Shown one piece after another: positions 16,950 to 23,343 of a stretch of DNA of 64,000 bases. Source of the stretch: Microbacterium sp. SY138 (GTDB taxonomy: Bacteria > Actinomycetota > Actinomycetes > Actinomycetales > Microbacteriaceae); assembly GCF_039729145.1 (NCBI RefSeq), contig NZ_CP155793.1, forward strand, positions 248,001 through 312,000. Direction: 5' to 3'. The notes beneath the pieces were generated by a model that saw only the letters and a list, made by a program, of their open reading frames with translations, was not told the origin of the DNA and did not search any database. Position 1 is the first letter of the stretch; each line of letters starts with the position of its first letter. A program made the position numbers and the translations under genes.

Positions 16950-17300
16950 TCAGGCCTTGAGCATCGACGCGCGAGCGATCAGCCCGTCGACGATGTCGAA
17001 CGTCGCGATGGTCTCGGTCGCGACGCCCGCGTTGATGACCTGCTCCTGTGCGACGACCCACCGCGTGCCGAACAGCACGCTGGTCTCGATGACGCACGAC
17101 AGCTCGGGGTTCTGCAGCCGAGGCTCGTAGAACGCGCGGATGGCGGCCGATCCGACCACGGGTTCGGGCGCGACCCCGGTGATCACGGCATCCGCGGCAT
17201 AGGTCGCGACGAACGCGTCGAGGTCGTGTGCGTTGAACGCGTCGAGTTGTGCCTGGACGGTGTCGAGTGCGGTGCGGTCGAGTGCGGTGCGGTCAGTCAA
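16950..17300 (-). CDS. SnoaL/NTF2-like protein
   Basis: This 116-aa cone-shaped-fold protein has an N-terminal helix (QAQLDAFNAHDLDAFVATYAADA) followed by strands typical of NTF2-like isomerase/hydrolase proteins, and VGSAAIRAFYEPRL in mid-protein. It starts at TTG 17300, which has GGAGGAG 6 nt upstream, and overlaps the preceding SDR by 8 bp. Its N-terminus RTALDRTALDTVQ is encoded by a 15-bp tandem repeat. It probably acts with the SDR in the GntR regulon, but its activity is unknown. Confidence 0.75.
   Translation of the reverse strand: MTDRTALDRTALDTVQAQLDAFNAHDLDAFVATYAADAVITGVAPEPVVGSAAIRAFYEPRLQNPELSCVIETSVLFGTRWVVAQEQVINAGVATETIATFDIVDGLIARASMLKA
17263..17292 (-). repeat. Two perfect 15-bp tandem copies at SnoaL N-terminus
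   Basis: TCGAGTGCGGTGCGG occurs twice back to back and encodes the repeated RTALD segment immediately after the start codon. It keeps the reading frame, as in the SDR at 13698. Confidence 0.75.
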
Positions 17301-18039
17301 TGCGAACTCCTCCGTTGACGTCGTAGGTGGCGCCGGTGATGAACCGGGCGCGCTCCGACGCGAGTGATGCGATGATCCAGGCGACGTCTTCCGGCTGTCC
17401 GAACGCGCCGAGCGGGATGCCGGCTTCGAGCTTCTCGCGCCCCGCGCCCTGCAGCTGGTCGGTGATCGCGCTCGCGACCGGTCCGGGGGTGACGGCGTTG
17501 ACGCGGATGCCCTCGGACGCGAGGTGCCGCGCGAAGCTGCGGGTGATCGCGAGGATCGCGCCTTTGCTCGCGGCGTAGTGGATGCCGGTCTGCAGCGCGC
17601 CGACCTGGCCGGCGATCGAGGCGATGTTGATCACCGAGCGGTCGCCCTCGGCGGCCCGGAGCAGCGGGAGAGCGCCGCGAGTCAGGAAGAAGGTACCGCG
17701 AGCGTTGGTCTCGAGGACCATGTCCCACTCATCGAACTCGATGTCGTCGTACGGGGTGTACGGGCAGACGCCGCCATTGTTGACGAGCACGTGGAGCGAT
17801 CCCCACGCGTCCGTGATCTCACCGACCAGCGCGTCGATCGACTCGCGCTCGCGCAGGTCGAGGCGCGACACGTGCACCTCGGGCGCCCCAGCCGCACGGC
17901 ATTCGTCGGCGACGCGGAGGGCCTCCGCCTCGCGTCCGGCATACGTGATCCAGAGAGCGGCACCCTCGCGGGCGAGTTCGAGGGCGGCGGCCGTCCCGAT
18001 ACCGGAACTGGCCCCCGTGATCAGTGCGCGACGAGTCAT
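17293..18039 (-). CDS. Short-chain dehydrogenase/reductase
   Basis: This 248-aa classical SDR has ITGASSGIG at residues 7-15, a NNGG motif (NNAG variant), NIASIAG with the catalytic Ser, YAASK as YxxxK and PGPVAS. The ATG lies only 8 bp below the operator at 18047-18058. If TATAGC within the operator is the -10, the transcript would be leaderless. It is transcribed divergently from the hydroxyacid dehydrogenase and overlaps the SnoaL gene. It is a member of the inferred sugar-acid regulon. Confidence 0.83.
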   Translation of the reverse strand: MTRRALITGASSGIGTAAALELAREGAALWITYAGREAEALRVADECRAAGAPEVHVSRLDLRERESIDALVGEITDAWGSLHVLVNNGGVCPYTPYDDIEFDEWDMVLETNARGTFFLTRGALPLLRAAEGDRSVINIASIAGQVGALQTGIHYAASKGAILAITRSFARHLASEGIRVNAVTPGPVASAITDQLQGAGREKLEAGIPLGAFGQPEDVAWIIASLASERARFITGATYDVNGGVRID

Positions 18040-18046
18040 GGGGTCG

Positions 18047-18058
18047 ATGCTATAGCAA
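18047..18058 (-). promoter_or_regulatory. GntR-type operator 4 (SDR-SnoaL side)
   Basis: ATGCTATAGCAA read on the plus strand. On the minus strand TATAGC ends 9 nt before the SDR ATG, the same spacing as operator 5 shows on the other side of this divergent region. Confidence 0.72.
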
Positions 18059-18247
18059 ATCTTGCGCCTGTCGAGCAGGCGTGCCCAGAGCGCCGAGGCG
18101 AAAACGGAGACCACTCGCGTCGCCTGCGGCGTGTTGTAGCGAGGCGCGCCCGAGCCGGAGCAGTTCGTCTGGGTTTTCGCACGCGCCCCCGCGCCCCGCG
18201 CCCCGAGCCCCGCGCCCCGCGCCTGGAGGGGTGCAGCCGCTTGCTAG

Positions 18248-18259
18248 ATGCTATAGCAT
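18248..18259 (+). promoter_or_regulatory. GntR-type operator 5 (hydroxyacid dehydrogenase side)
   Basis: ATGCTATAGCAT is a perfect palindrome. TATAGC (18252-18257) ends 9 nt before the ATG. Together with the 7 bases before it, it repeats the MFS upstream sequence exactly over 18 bp. Confidence 0.75.
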
Positions 18260-18266
18260 CGCATCC

Positions 18267-19241
18267 ATGACCGCGCCATTCATCCTCGTCAGCGACTGCG
18301 ACCTGCCGGGAACCGTCATCGAAGACACCCTCCGACAGGCGGGGCTGCGTGCCGAGCGCGCAGCTTCCGGCAGCCTCGACGACATCGCCGCTCACGGCGC
18401 CGACGCCGAAGGACTGGTCGTGCAGTGGGCGCAGATCAGCGGCGAGGTGATGGACCGCATGCCGAACCTCCGCATCATCAGCCGCGTCGGCATCGGCTAC
18501 GACATGGTCGACGTCGAGGCGGCCACCGCCCGCGGCATCGCCGTCGCGAACACCCCGAGCTACTGCATCGAAGAGGTCGCCGCGCACACCATCGCGATGA
18601 TCATGACCCAGGGCCGCGGCCTCCCCGCCTACGACCGCGCCGTGCGCGCCGGCACGTGGAAGGCCGTCGACGCCCGCCCGCTCGCCGTGCGCCCCTCGGC
18701 CACCACGGTCTCGGTGCTCGGCTTCGGCCGCATCGGCTCGATGGTGGCCCGCGGTTGCCGCGCGCTGGGGTTCCGCGTGCTCGTCGCCGACCCGTACGCC
18801 TCCGGCGACGCGGTGCGCGAGGCTGACTGTGAACTCGTCGAGATCCCGGATGCCGTGGCGCAGGCCGACATCCTCACCCTCCACGTCCCGCTGAGCGACG
18901 ACACCCGCCACCTGATCGATGCCGCTGCGCTCGCGACCATGAAGCCGGGAGCGGTCGTGGTGAACACCTGCCGAGGTCCGCTCATCGACGAGGGGGCGCT
19001 CGCCGCCTCACTCCGCTCCGGACACCTGGGAGCCGCCGCCCTCGACGTGTTCGCGGGGGAGCCGCTCGCCGCCGACTCCCCGCTGCGCGATCTCGACAGC
19101 GTGCTGCTCACCCCGCACGCCGCCTGGTACTCGCCCGAGGCGCTGGCGGATCTTCCCGTGCACGCGGCCGAGAACATCATCCGGTACCTGGCCGGGGAAT
19201 CCGTGCCGATCGTCAACCCGACCTACGCCGACGCGCGCTGA
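18267..19241 (+). CDS. D-isomer-specific 2-hydroxyacid dehydrogenase
   Basis: This 324-aa NAD-dependent enzyme has the Rossmann motif VLGFGRIGSMVA at about residues 148-159. The catalytic triad is visible: Arg in VVNTCRGPLID, Glu in FAGEPLA and His in LTPHAAWYS. The catalytic-domain helix SYCIEEVAAHTIAMI is typical of the C-terminal-binding-protein/phosphoglycerate-dehydrogenase-like group. There is no room for a Shine-Dalgarno between the putative -10 and ATG, suggesting leaderless translation. In the pathway it could interconvert a 2-keto acid and the D-hydroxyacid released from the sugar chain (inference). Confidence 0.87.
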   Translation: MTAPFILVSDCDLPGTVIEDTLRQAGLRAERAASGSLDDIAAHGADAEGLVVQWAQISGEVMDRMPNLRIISRVGIGYDMVDVEAATARGIAVANTPSYCIEEVAAHTIAMIMTQGRGLPAYDRAVRAGTWKAVDARPLAVRPSATTVSVLGFGRIGSMVARGCRALGFRVLVADPYASGDAVREADCELVEIPDAVAQADILTLHVPLSDDTRHLIDAAALATMKPGAVVVNTCRGPLIDEGALAASLRSGHLGAAALDVFAGEPLAADSPLRDLDSVLLTPHAAWYSPEALADLPVHAAENIIRYLAGESVPIVNPTYADAR

Positions 19242-19254
19242 CCGAAGGATCGAC

Positions 19255-20109
19255 GTGGAACTCCTGCGACTCGGCCCCACCGGCCACGAACGCCCCTACG
19301 TCCGTGAGGGCGACGTCGTCTACGACCTCGCGCCCCTCACCACTGAGATCGACGGCGCCTTCCTCGCCGCTGACGGCATCGCTCGCGTGCGCGAAGCCCT
19401 CGGCCGCGGCGAGCTCCCCACCGCCGATGTCGACGGTCTGCGCTTCGGCGCCCCGGTCGCCCGCCCGACCGCGGTGGTCTGCGTCGGCCAGAACTACGCA
19501 GCCCACGCGGCCGAGTCCGGATCGGAGCCGCCCGAGCATCCGGTGATCTTCTTCAAGCACCCGAACACGGTCGTCGGGCCGAATGACGTCGTGCTGCTGC
19601 CACCCGGTGCCGAGAAGGTCGACTGGGAGGTCGAGCTGGCGATCGTGATCGGCAAGGCGGCGCGCTACCTGTCGTCACCGGAGGCCGCACGCGATGTCAT
19701 CGCCGGCTACACGATCTCGAACGATGTCTCGGAGCGCGCGTACCAGCTCGACGTCTCGGGCGGACAGTGGTCGAAGGGCAAGTGCTCCGAGACGTTCAAC
19801 CCGCTCGGGCCGGCGCTCGTCCCCGCCGACGAGCTCGATCCGCAGGCGCTGCGGCTGCGGTCCTTCGTGAACGGCGAGCCGCGGCAGGACTCCTCGACTG
19901 CCGACATGATCTTCTCCGTGCTGCACATCGTGCACGAGCTGAGCCACTACCTGGTGCTCGAGCCCGGCGACGTGATCAACACCGGCACCCCGCAGGGCGT
20001 CGCGCTGTCGGGCAGGTTCCCGTACCTGCAGGACGGCGATGAGATGACCATCGAGATCGAGGGGCTGGGACGCCAGCACCAGCGCACCGAGCGGGTTCAC
20101 CTGCGCTGA
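19255..20109 (+). CDS. Fumarylacetoacetate hydrolase family protein (probable diketo-acid hydrolase)
   Basis: This 284-aa protein has the FAH fold with metal ligands in DWEVELAIVIGK (Glu-x-Glu), the Asp of ISNDVSERAYQ and the TGTPQGV loop. FAH-family enzymes hydrolyse C-C bonds of beta-diketo acids. The 2,4-diketo-3-deoxy-L-fuconate/rhamnonate hydrolases belong here and fit the neighbouring enzymes. Start is GTG 19255 with GAAGGA upstream, 13 bp after the dehydrogenase, so it shares the operon. Confidence 0.85.
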   Translation: MELLRLGPTGHERPYVREGDVVYDLAPLTTEIDGAFLAADGIARVREALGRGELPTADVDGLRFGAPVARPTAVVCVGQNYAAHAAESGSEPPEHPVIFFKHPNTVVGPNDVVLLPPGAEKVDWEVELAIVIGKAARYLSSPEAARDVIAGYTISNDVSERAYQLDVSGGQWSKGKCSETFNPLGPALVPADELDPQALRLRSFVNGEPRQDSSTADMIFSVLHIVHELSHYLVLEPGDVINTGTPQGVALSGRFPYLQDGDEMTIEIEGLGRQHQRTERVHLR

Positions 20110-20141
20110 CCTGCGTCATCCACCCGGCGGCCTGTGTCCGG

Positions 20142-20173
20142 GGCACGGTTCCTTTCGCTGAGTGCACCGTGCC
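20142..20173. terminator. Hairpin between convergent FAH and SMP-30 genes
   Basis: GGCACGGT (20142-20149) pairs with ACCGTGCC (20166-20173) across a 16-nt loop. No strong T tract follows, so termination is likely but not proven. Confidence 0.5.
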
Positions 20174-20203
20174 TCGGGCAGAGGCCGTCGGTTTTGCGGG
20201 GTC

Positions 20204-21052
20204 TCAGCCGGCGAACGGCGTGACGGGCATGCCGCGCACGCCCGGTCGCACGGCGAAGAGCGAACCTGCCTCGGTGCCGTGGTCGGGCGAGAGGTCCTGT
20301 GCCGACGTCGTGATGTAGAGCGTGCCGAGGTCGTCGTCACCGAACGTGCAGGCGGTCACCTTCGGCACCGGCAGCTCGATGCGCGCGATCACGGCGCCGG
20401 TCGCGTCGTAACCGTGCACAGCGCTCCCGTCCCACAGGGCCACCCAGACGCTGCCGTCGGATGCCACGGTGAGCCCGTCCGGCATTCCCTGCCCCTCGGG
20501 GAAGCGCACGAAGGCGCGGCGTCCTCGCAGCTCCCCCTCGACCACATCGAACACGTCGACGCGATGGGTCAGGGTGTCGACGTAGTAGGCCCGCCTGCCG
20601 TCGGGAGAGAAGCCGATGCCGTTCGACACCGTCGTCTGCGGCAGCACCGTCGTCACCGACAGGGAGGCATCGATTCGCAGGACGGTTCCGGCATCCGCTG
20701 TCGCGTCGTAGGCCATCGATCCGGCCAGCAGGCGACCGCGGGGGTCGCAGCACCCGTCGTTCATGCGCACACGGGGGTCGTCGCCCAGCCCGGCGACGGC
20801 CCTGGTCCCGCCGTCGACGTCATCCGCGAGATAGAGCGTGCGGGCGCCGACGGCCACGAGCCCTCCGCCGGAACGGGGGCGGGCGAAGGCGAGGTACTCG
20901 TCGTCGATGTGCTGGCGGGTCACGCCGTCGGGGCGCAGCGTGAGCAGGTCGCCCGCGGTCCCGTCGACCCAGCGCAGTCCACCCCAGCCCGGCCACCAGA
21001 CGGGGCCTTCGGCATGGTGCGCGACGGGTCCGGTGATGTTCTCCGGGGTCAT
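20204..21052 (-). CDS. SMP-30/gluconolactonase family protein
   Basis: This 282-aa six-bladed propeller carries the metal-site residues Glu in AEGPVWWPG, Asn in RMNDGCCDP, Asn in VSNGIGFSPDG and Asp in GMPDGLTVASDG. Family members hydrolyse sugar lactones to aldonates, the second step of oxidative sugar catabolism, which matches the enzymes next door. The start overlaps the stop of an upstream membrane/coiled-coil gene (ATGA). No GntR-type site is visible in front of it, so it may be expressed separately from the regulon. Confidence 0.87.
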   Translation of the reverse strand: MTPENITGPVAHHAEGPVWWPGWGGLRWVDGTAGDLLTLRPDGVTRQHIDDEYLAFARPRSGGGLVAVGARTLYLADDVDGGTRAVAGLGDDPRVRMNDGCCDPRGRLLAGSMAYDATADAGTVLRIDASLSVTTVLPQTTVSNGIGFSPDGRRAYYVDTLTHRVDVFDVVEGELRGRRAFVRFPEGQGMPDGLTVASDGSVWVALWDGSAVHGYDATGAVIARIELPVPKVTACTFGDDDLGTLYITTSAQDLSPDHGTEAGSLFAVRPGVRGMPVTPFAG

Positions 21053-21900
21053 GCGTCTTCGCGCGGCAGCGTCCGCGGTGGTGCCGGGCGCAGGGGATCG
21101 GTGATCGGCAACGGCTGGGCCTCCGCCGCGGGGGCGGGGGCCGCATCGGTCGATGCGTCGGTGGAGGTGCTCGCCTGGGCCGGCAGCTCCCGGGCCACCT
21201 GCTTCTCGAGCACCGTGACCGCATCGTCGGAGAGCAGGATGAGCCCATCGAGCTCTTCGCGCACCCGCTTGTACGCGACGTTGCGCTCGGCCTGCGTCGC
21301 CGATTCGTCCACCGCGACCTTCAGGAGCTGCTGTGCGCGTTCGAGTCTCTTGCGCTCCGGCTCGGTGAAGGTGGAGTCGCGCAGACGCCGGGCATCCTTC
21401 TCGGCGATCTCGAACGCGACCGCGTAGTCGCCGACGGCCTGCAGGTACTCGGTGACCTGCTGCTCGGACACCTTGGCGTCGGCAGAGGAGGGACGCAACG
21501 CATCCGCCGTCTTCTTCGCGCGCAGGAACGCGGCGGTCAGGGGCTGGCGCCCGTCGCTCATGGCGGGGAAGGCGATGAGCTTCGCGACGTCGAGTTCGTA
21601 GTCGAGCCAGCGGGCGGTGATCTCATCGTGCTCGGTGAAAAGGCGTGCGACCAGATCGTTCGGCGCGACGGATGCCGTGGTGTCGACGACCGAGGGTCCG
21701 CGGCGCTTGGCCTGCTGGGTCAGCGCGCGCGCCTCGATCTCGGCGGTCTTCAGCTGCGCCTTGACCTTGAGCGTCTCGAGGCGTCGCTCGTGACGGCGCT
21801 TGGAGCCCCGCTCCCACGCCTTCGCGGCCCCGCCGGCCATTCCCATGATCGGGAAGATGAGCCACCAGAAGTTGCCCGCCCACTGGAAGAACTCTTGCAT
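21049..21900 (-). CDS. Membrane-anchored coiled-coil protein of unknown function
   Basis: This 283-aa protein has one N-terminal membrane segment (FWWLIFPIMGMAGGAA), followed at once by a basic stretch (RGSKRRHERRLE) and long heptad-rich helices over about residues 35-235. The tail is Ala/Pro-rich and disordered, ending PREDA. The topology implies a cytoplasmic coiled coil anchored to the membrane. It is translationally coupled to the SMP-30 gene, probably by chance of gene order. I do not recognise a family. Confidence 0.7.
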   Translation of the reverse strand: MQEFFQWAGNFWWLIFPIMGMAGGAAKAWERGSKRRHERRLETLKVKAQLKTAEIEARALTQQAKRRGPSVVDTTASVAPNDLVARLFTEHDEITARWLDYELDVAKLIAFPAMSDGRQPLTAAFLRAKKTADALRPSSADAKVSEQQVTEYLQAVGDYAVAFEIAEKDARRLRDSTFTEPERKRLERAQQLLKVAVDESATQAERNVAYKRVREELDGLILLSDDAVTVLEKQVARELPAQASTSTDASTDAAPAPAAEAQPLPITDPLRPAPPRTLPREDA

Positions 21901-21958
21901 GATGCGTTCAGCCTACTTCTCAGCGGGCTCCCCGAGAGGGCGGAGGTACCGTTTACGC

Positions 21959-22321
21959 ATGTGGGATGACGACGCGGACCGGTATGCCGTCGTGGTCGCT
22001 GCCGAAATCGCGCTCCTCTCCTCGGAGGTACGGACCGACGCAGACCGGGTACAGGCCCTGCTCGCCCCCGATTTCGCGGAGATCGGGGCATCGGGGCGGC
22101 GATGGCTGCGGACGGAAACCGTCGTCGAGCTTTCGAACGAGGACAGCAGGGCCGTACCCGAGACCGCGGATTGGCTCTTCAACGAGCTGTCCCCCGGCAT
22201 CGTCCTCGTGAACTATCGCCTGATCGCCGAGGGGCGGGAGAGCCGGCGGTCATCGATCTGGCAGCTGTCCGATTCCGGGCCCGTTCTGCGCTTTCATCAG
22301 GGGACGGTCATCCCCGGGTGA
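21959..22321 (+). CDS. DUF4440-like (NTF2-fold) protein
   Basis: This 120-aa protein has the helix-then-sheet layout of DUF4440: VRTDADRVQALLAPDFAEIGASGRRW near the N-terminus, then strands IVLVNYRLIAEG and SSIWQLSDSGPVLRFHQGT. The pattern 'ALLAPDFxEIGxSGR' is characteristic of this group. GGAGG lies 12 nt before ATG, a rather long spacing. It diverges from the membrane coiled-coil gene. Confidence 0.7.
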   Translation: MWDDDADRYAVVVAAEIALLSSEVRTDADRVQALLAPDFAEIGASGRRWLRTETVVELSNEDSRAVPETADWLFNELSPGIVLVNYRLIAEGRESRRSSIWQLSDSGPVLRFHQGTVIPG

Positions 22322-22325
22322 CGGG

Positions 22326-22763
22326 TCAGCTCTTCGTGAGGTCCTGCGCGAACATCACCAGGATCCCGCTCGGGCCGCGCAGATACGTGAGCTTGTACAC
22401 GTCCTGGTAGTTCGCGACGCCGCGGAGCGGGTGGTAGCCGTGGCGGGCGGCGATCGCGAGCGACTCGTCGATGTCGTCGACCGAGAAGGCGATCCGGTGC
22501 ATGCCGATCTCGTTCGGCAGGGTCGGCTCGGTCTCGATCGCGTCGGGGTGGATGTACTCGAACAGCTCGATCTGGCCGCGTCCGTCCGGAGTCTGCAGCA
22601 CCGCGATCTTGGCGTGGTTGCCGTCGAGTCCGACCGCGGTCGCCGCCCACTCTCCGCTGACCTCGTCGCGGCCGAGCACCGTGAGGCCCAGGTCGGTGAA
22701 GAAGGAGATGGTGGCTTCCAGATCGCGGACGGCGATGCCGACGTTCTCGAGTGTGATGGGCAT
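22326..22763 (-). CDS. VOC family protein (glyoxalase / methylmalonyl-CoA epimerase-like)
   Basis: This 145-aa protein has two beta-alpha-beta-beta-beta modules. Module 1 is ENVGIAVRDLEATISFFTDLGL and module 2 is MHRIAFSVDDIDESLAIAARHG, with a late acidic strand QIELFEYIHPD. Candidate metal ligands are the His of MHRIAF and the Glu of IELFEY. The substrate cannot be predicted. Confidence 0.8.
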   Translation of the reverse strand: MPITLENVGIAVRDLEATISFFTDLGLTVLGRDEVSGEWAATAVGLDGNHAKIAVLQTPDGRGQIELFEYIHPDAIETEPTLPNEIGMHRIAFSVDDIDESLAIAARHGYHPLRGVANYQDVYKLTYLRGPSGILVMFAQDLTKS

Positions 22764-22801
22764 GGGTGGGATGCTACTCGCGATCGACCCTCGCGTCAGG
22801 G

Positions 22802-23152
22802 CTACCGTCCGAGCTTTTCGGCGCAGGAGACGCAGTACTCCGCGAAGGGGCGGGCTTCGAGGCGGCCGGCCGGGATCGGTCTTCCGCAGTTCGCGCAGAG
22901 GCCGTAGGTGCCGGCATCCAGCCGCGCCAGCGCCTCGTCGACCTGGTGCAGCTCGGATGCTGCTGCCTCGGCGAGCCCGGTCAGGCGAGACCACTCCGAC
23001 GACAGGGTGACGCCCTCGGGGTCGTGCTCGTCGTCGTCGTTCGAGCCCGCACGGTCGTGGGTGAGTTCATCGAGGGTCGCCGCTGTCGCCTGCACCCGCG
23101 CCTCGGCCTGGGCGCGCAGCGCGAGCAGTCGTTCCCGGGCGTCGGCGGTCAT
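22802..23152 (-). CDS. TraR/DksA family zinc-finger protein
   Basis: This 116-aa protein has an N-terminal helical hairpin and a C4 zinc finger, CANCGRPIPAGRLEARP then CVSC. DksA/TraR family members bind the RNA polymerase secondary channel. In actinobacteria such small versions are common, but their role is not settled. Confidence 0.85.
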   Translation of the reverse strand: MTADARERLLALRAQAEARVQATAATLDELTHDRAGSNDDDEHDPEGVTLSSEWSRLTGLAEAAASELHQVDEALARLDAGTYGLCANCGRPIPAGRLEARPFAEYCVSCAEKLGR

Positions 23153-23250
23153 GCGCCCACTCTAGGCATGGCCTCTGACGTCGGGGTCGTGCTCCGTGCG
23201 GGGCACTGTGTCGGGGCTCCCTGTCGGGGCACCCTGTCGGGGCACCTTGT

Positions 23251-23325
23251 CGGGCGGAGAACTCCGTGTCGGGCGGAAGCTTCGCCCCGAACCCTCCTCC
23301 CGACACGGAGAACTCCGCCGGGCGA
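23251..23325. repeat. Intergenic palindromic element, copy C
   Basis: CGGGCGGAGAACTCC then GTGTCGGGCGGAAG face CCTCCTCCCGACACGGAG. It matches copy A almost base for base in the first 30 bp. Upstream (23207-23250) there is also a short run of TGTCGGGGC-type units. It lies just beyond the 3' end of the MMPL gene. Confidence 0.75.
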
Positions 23326-23343
23326 GGTGTCTCCGACTCCCGA

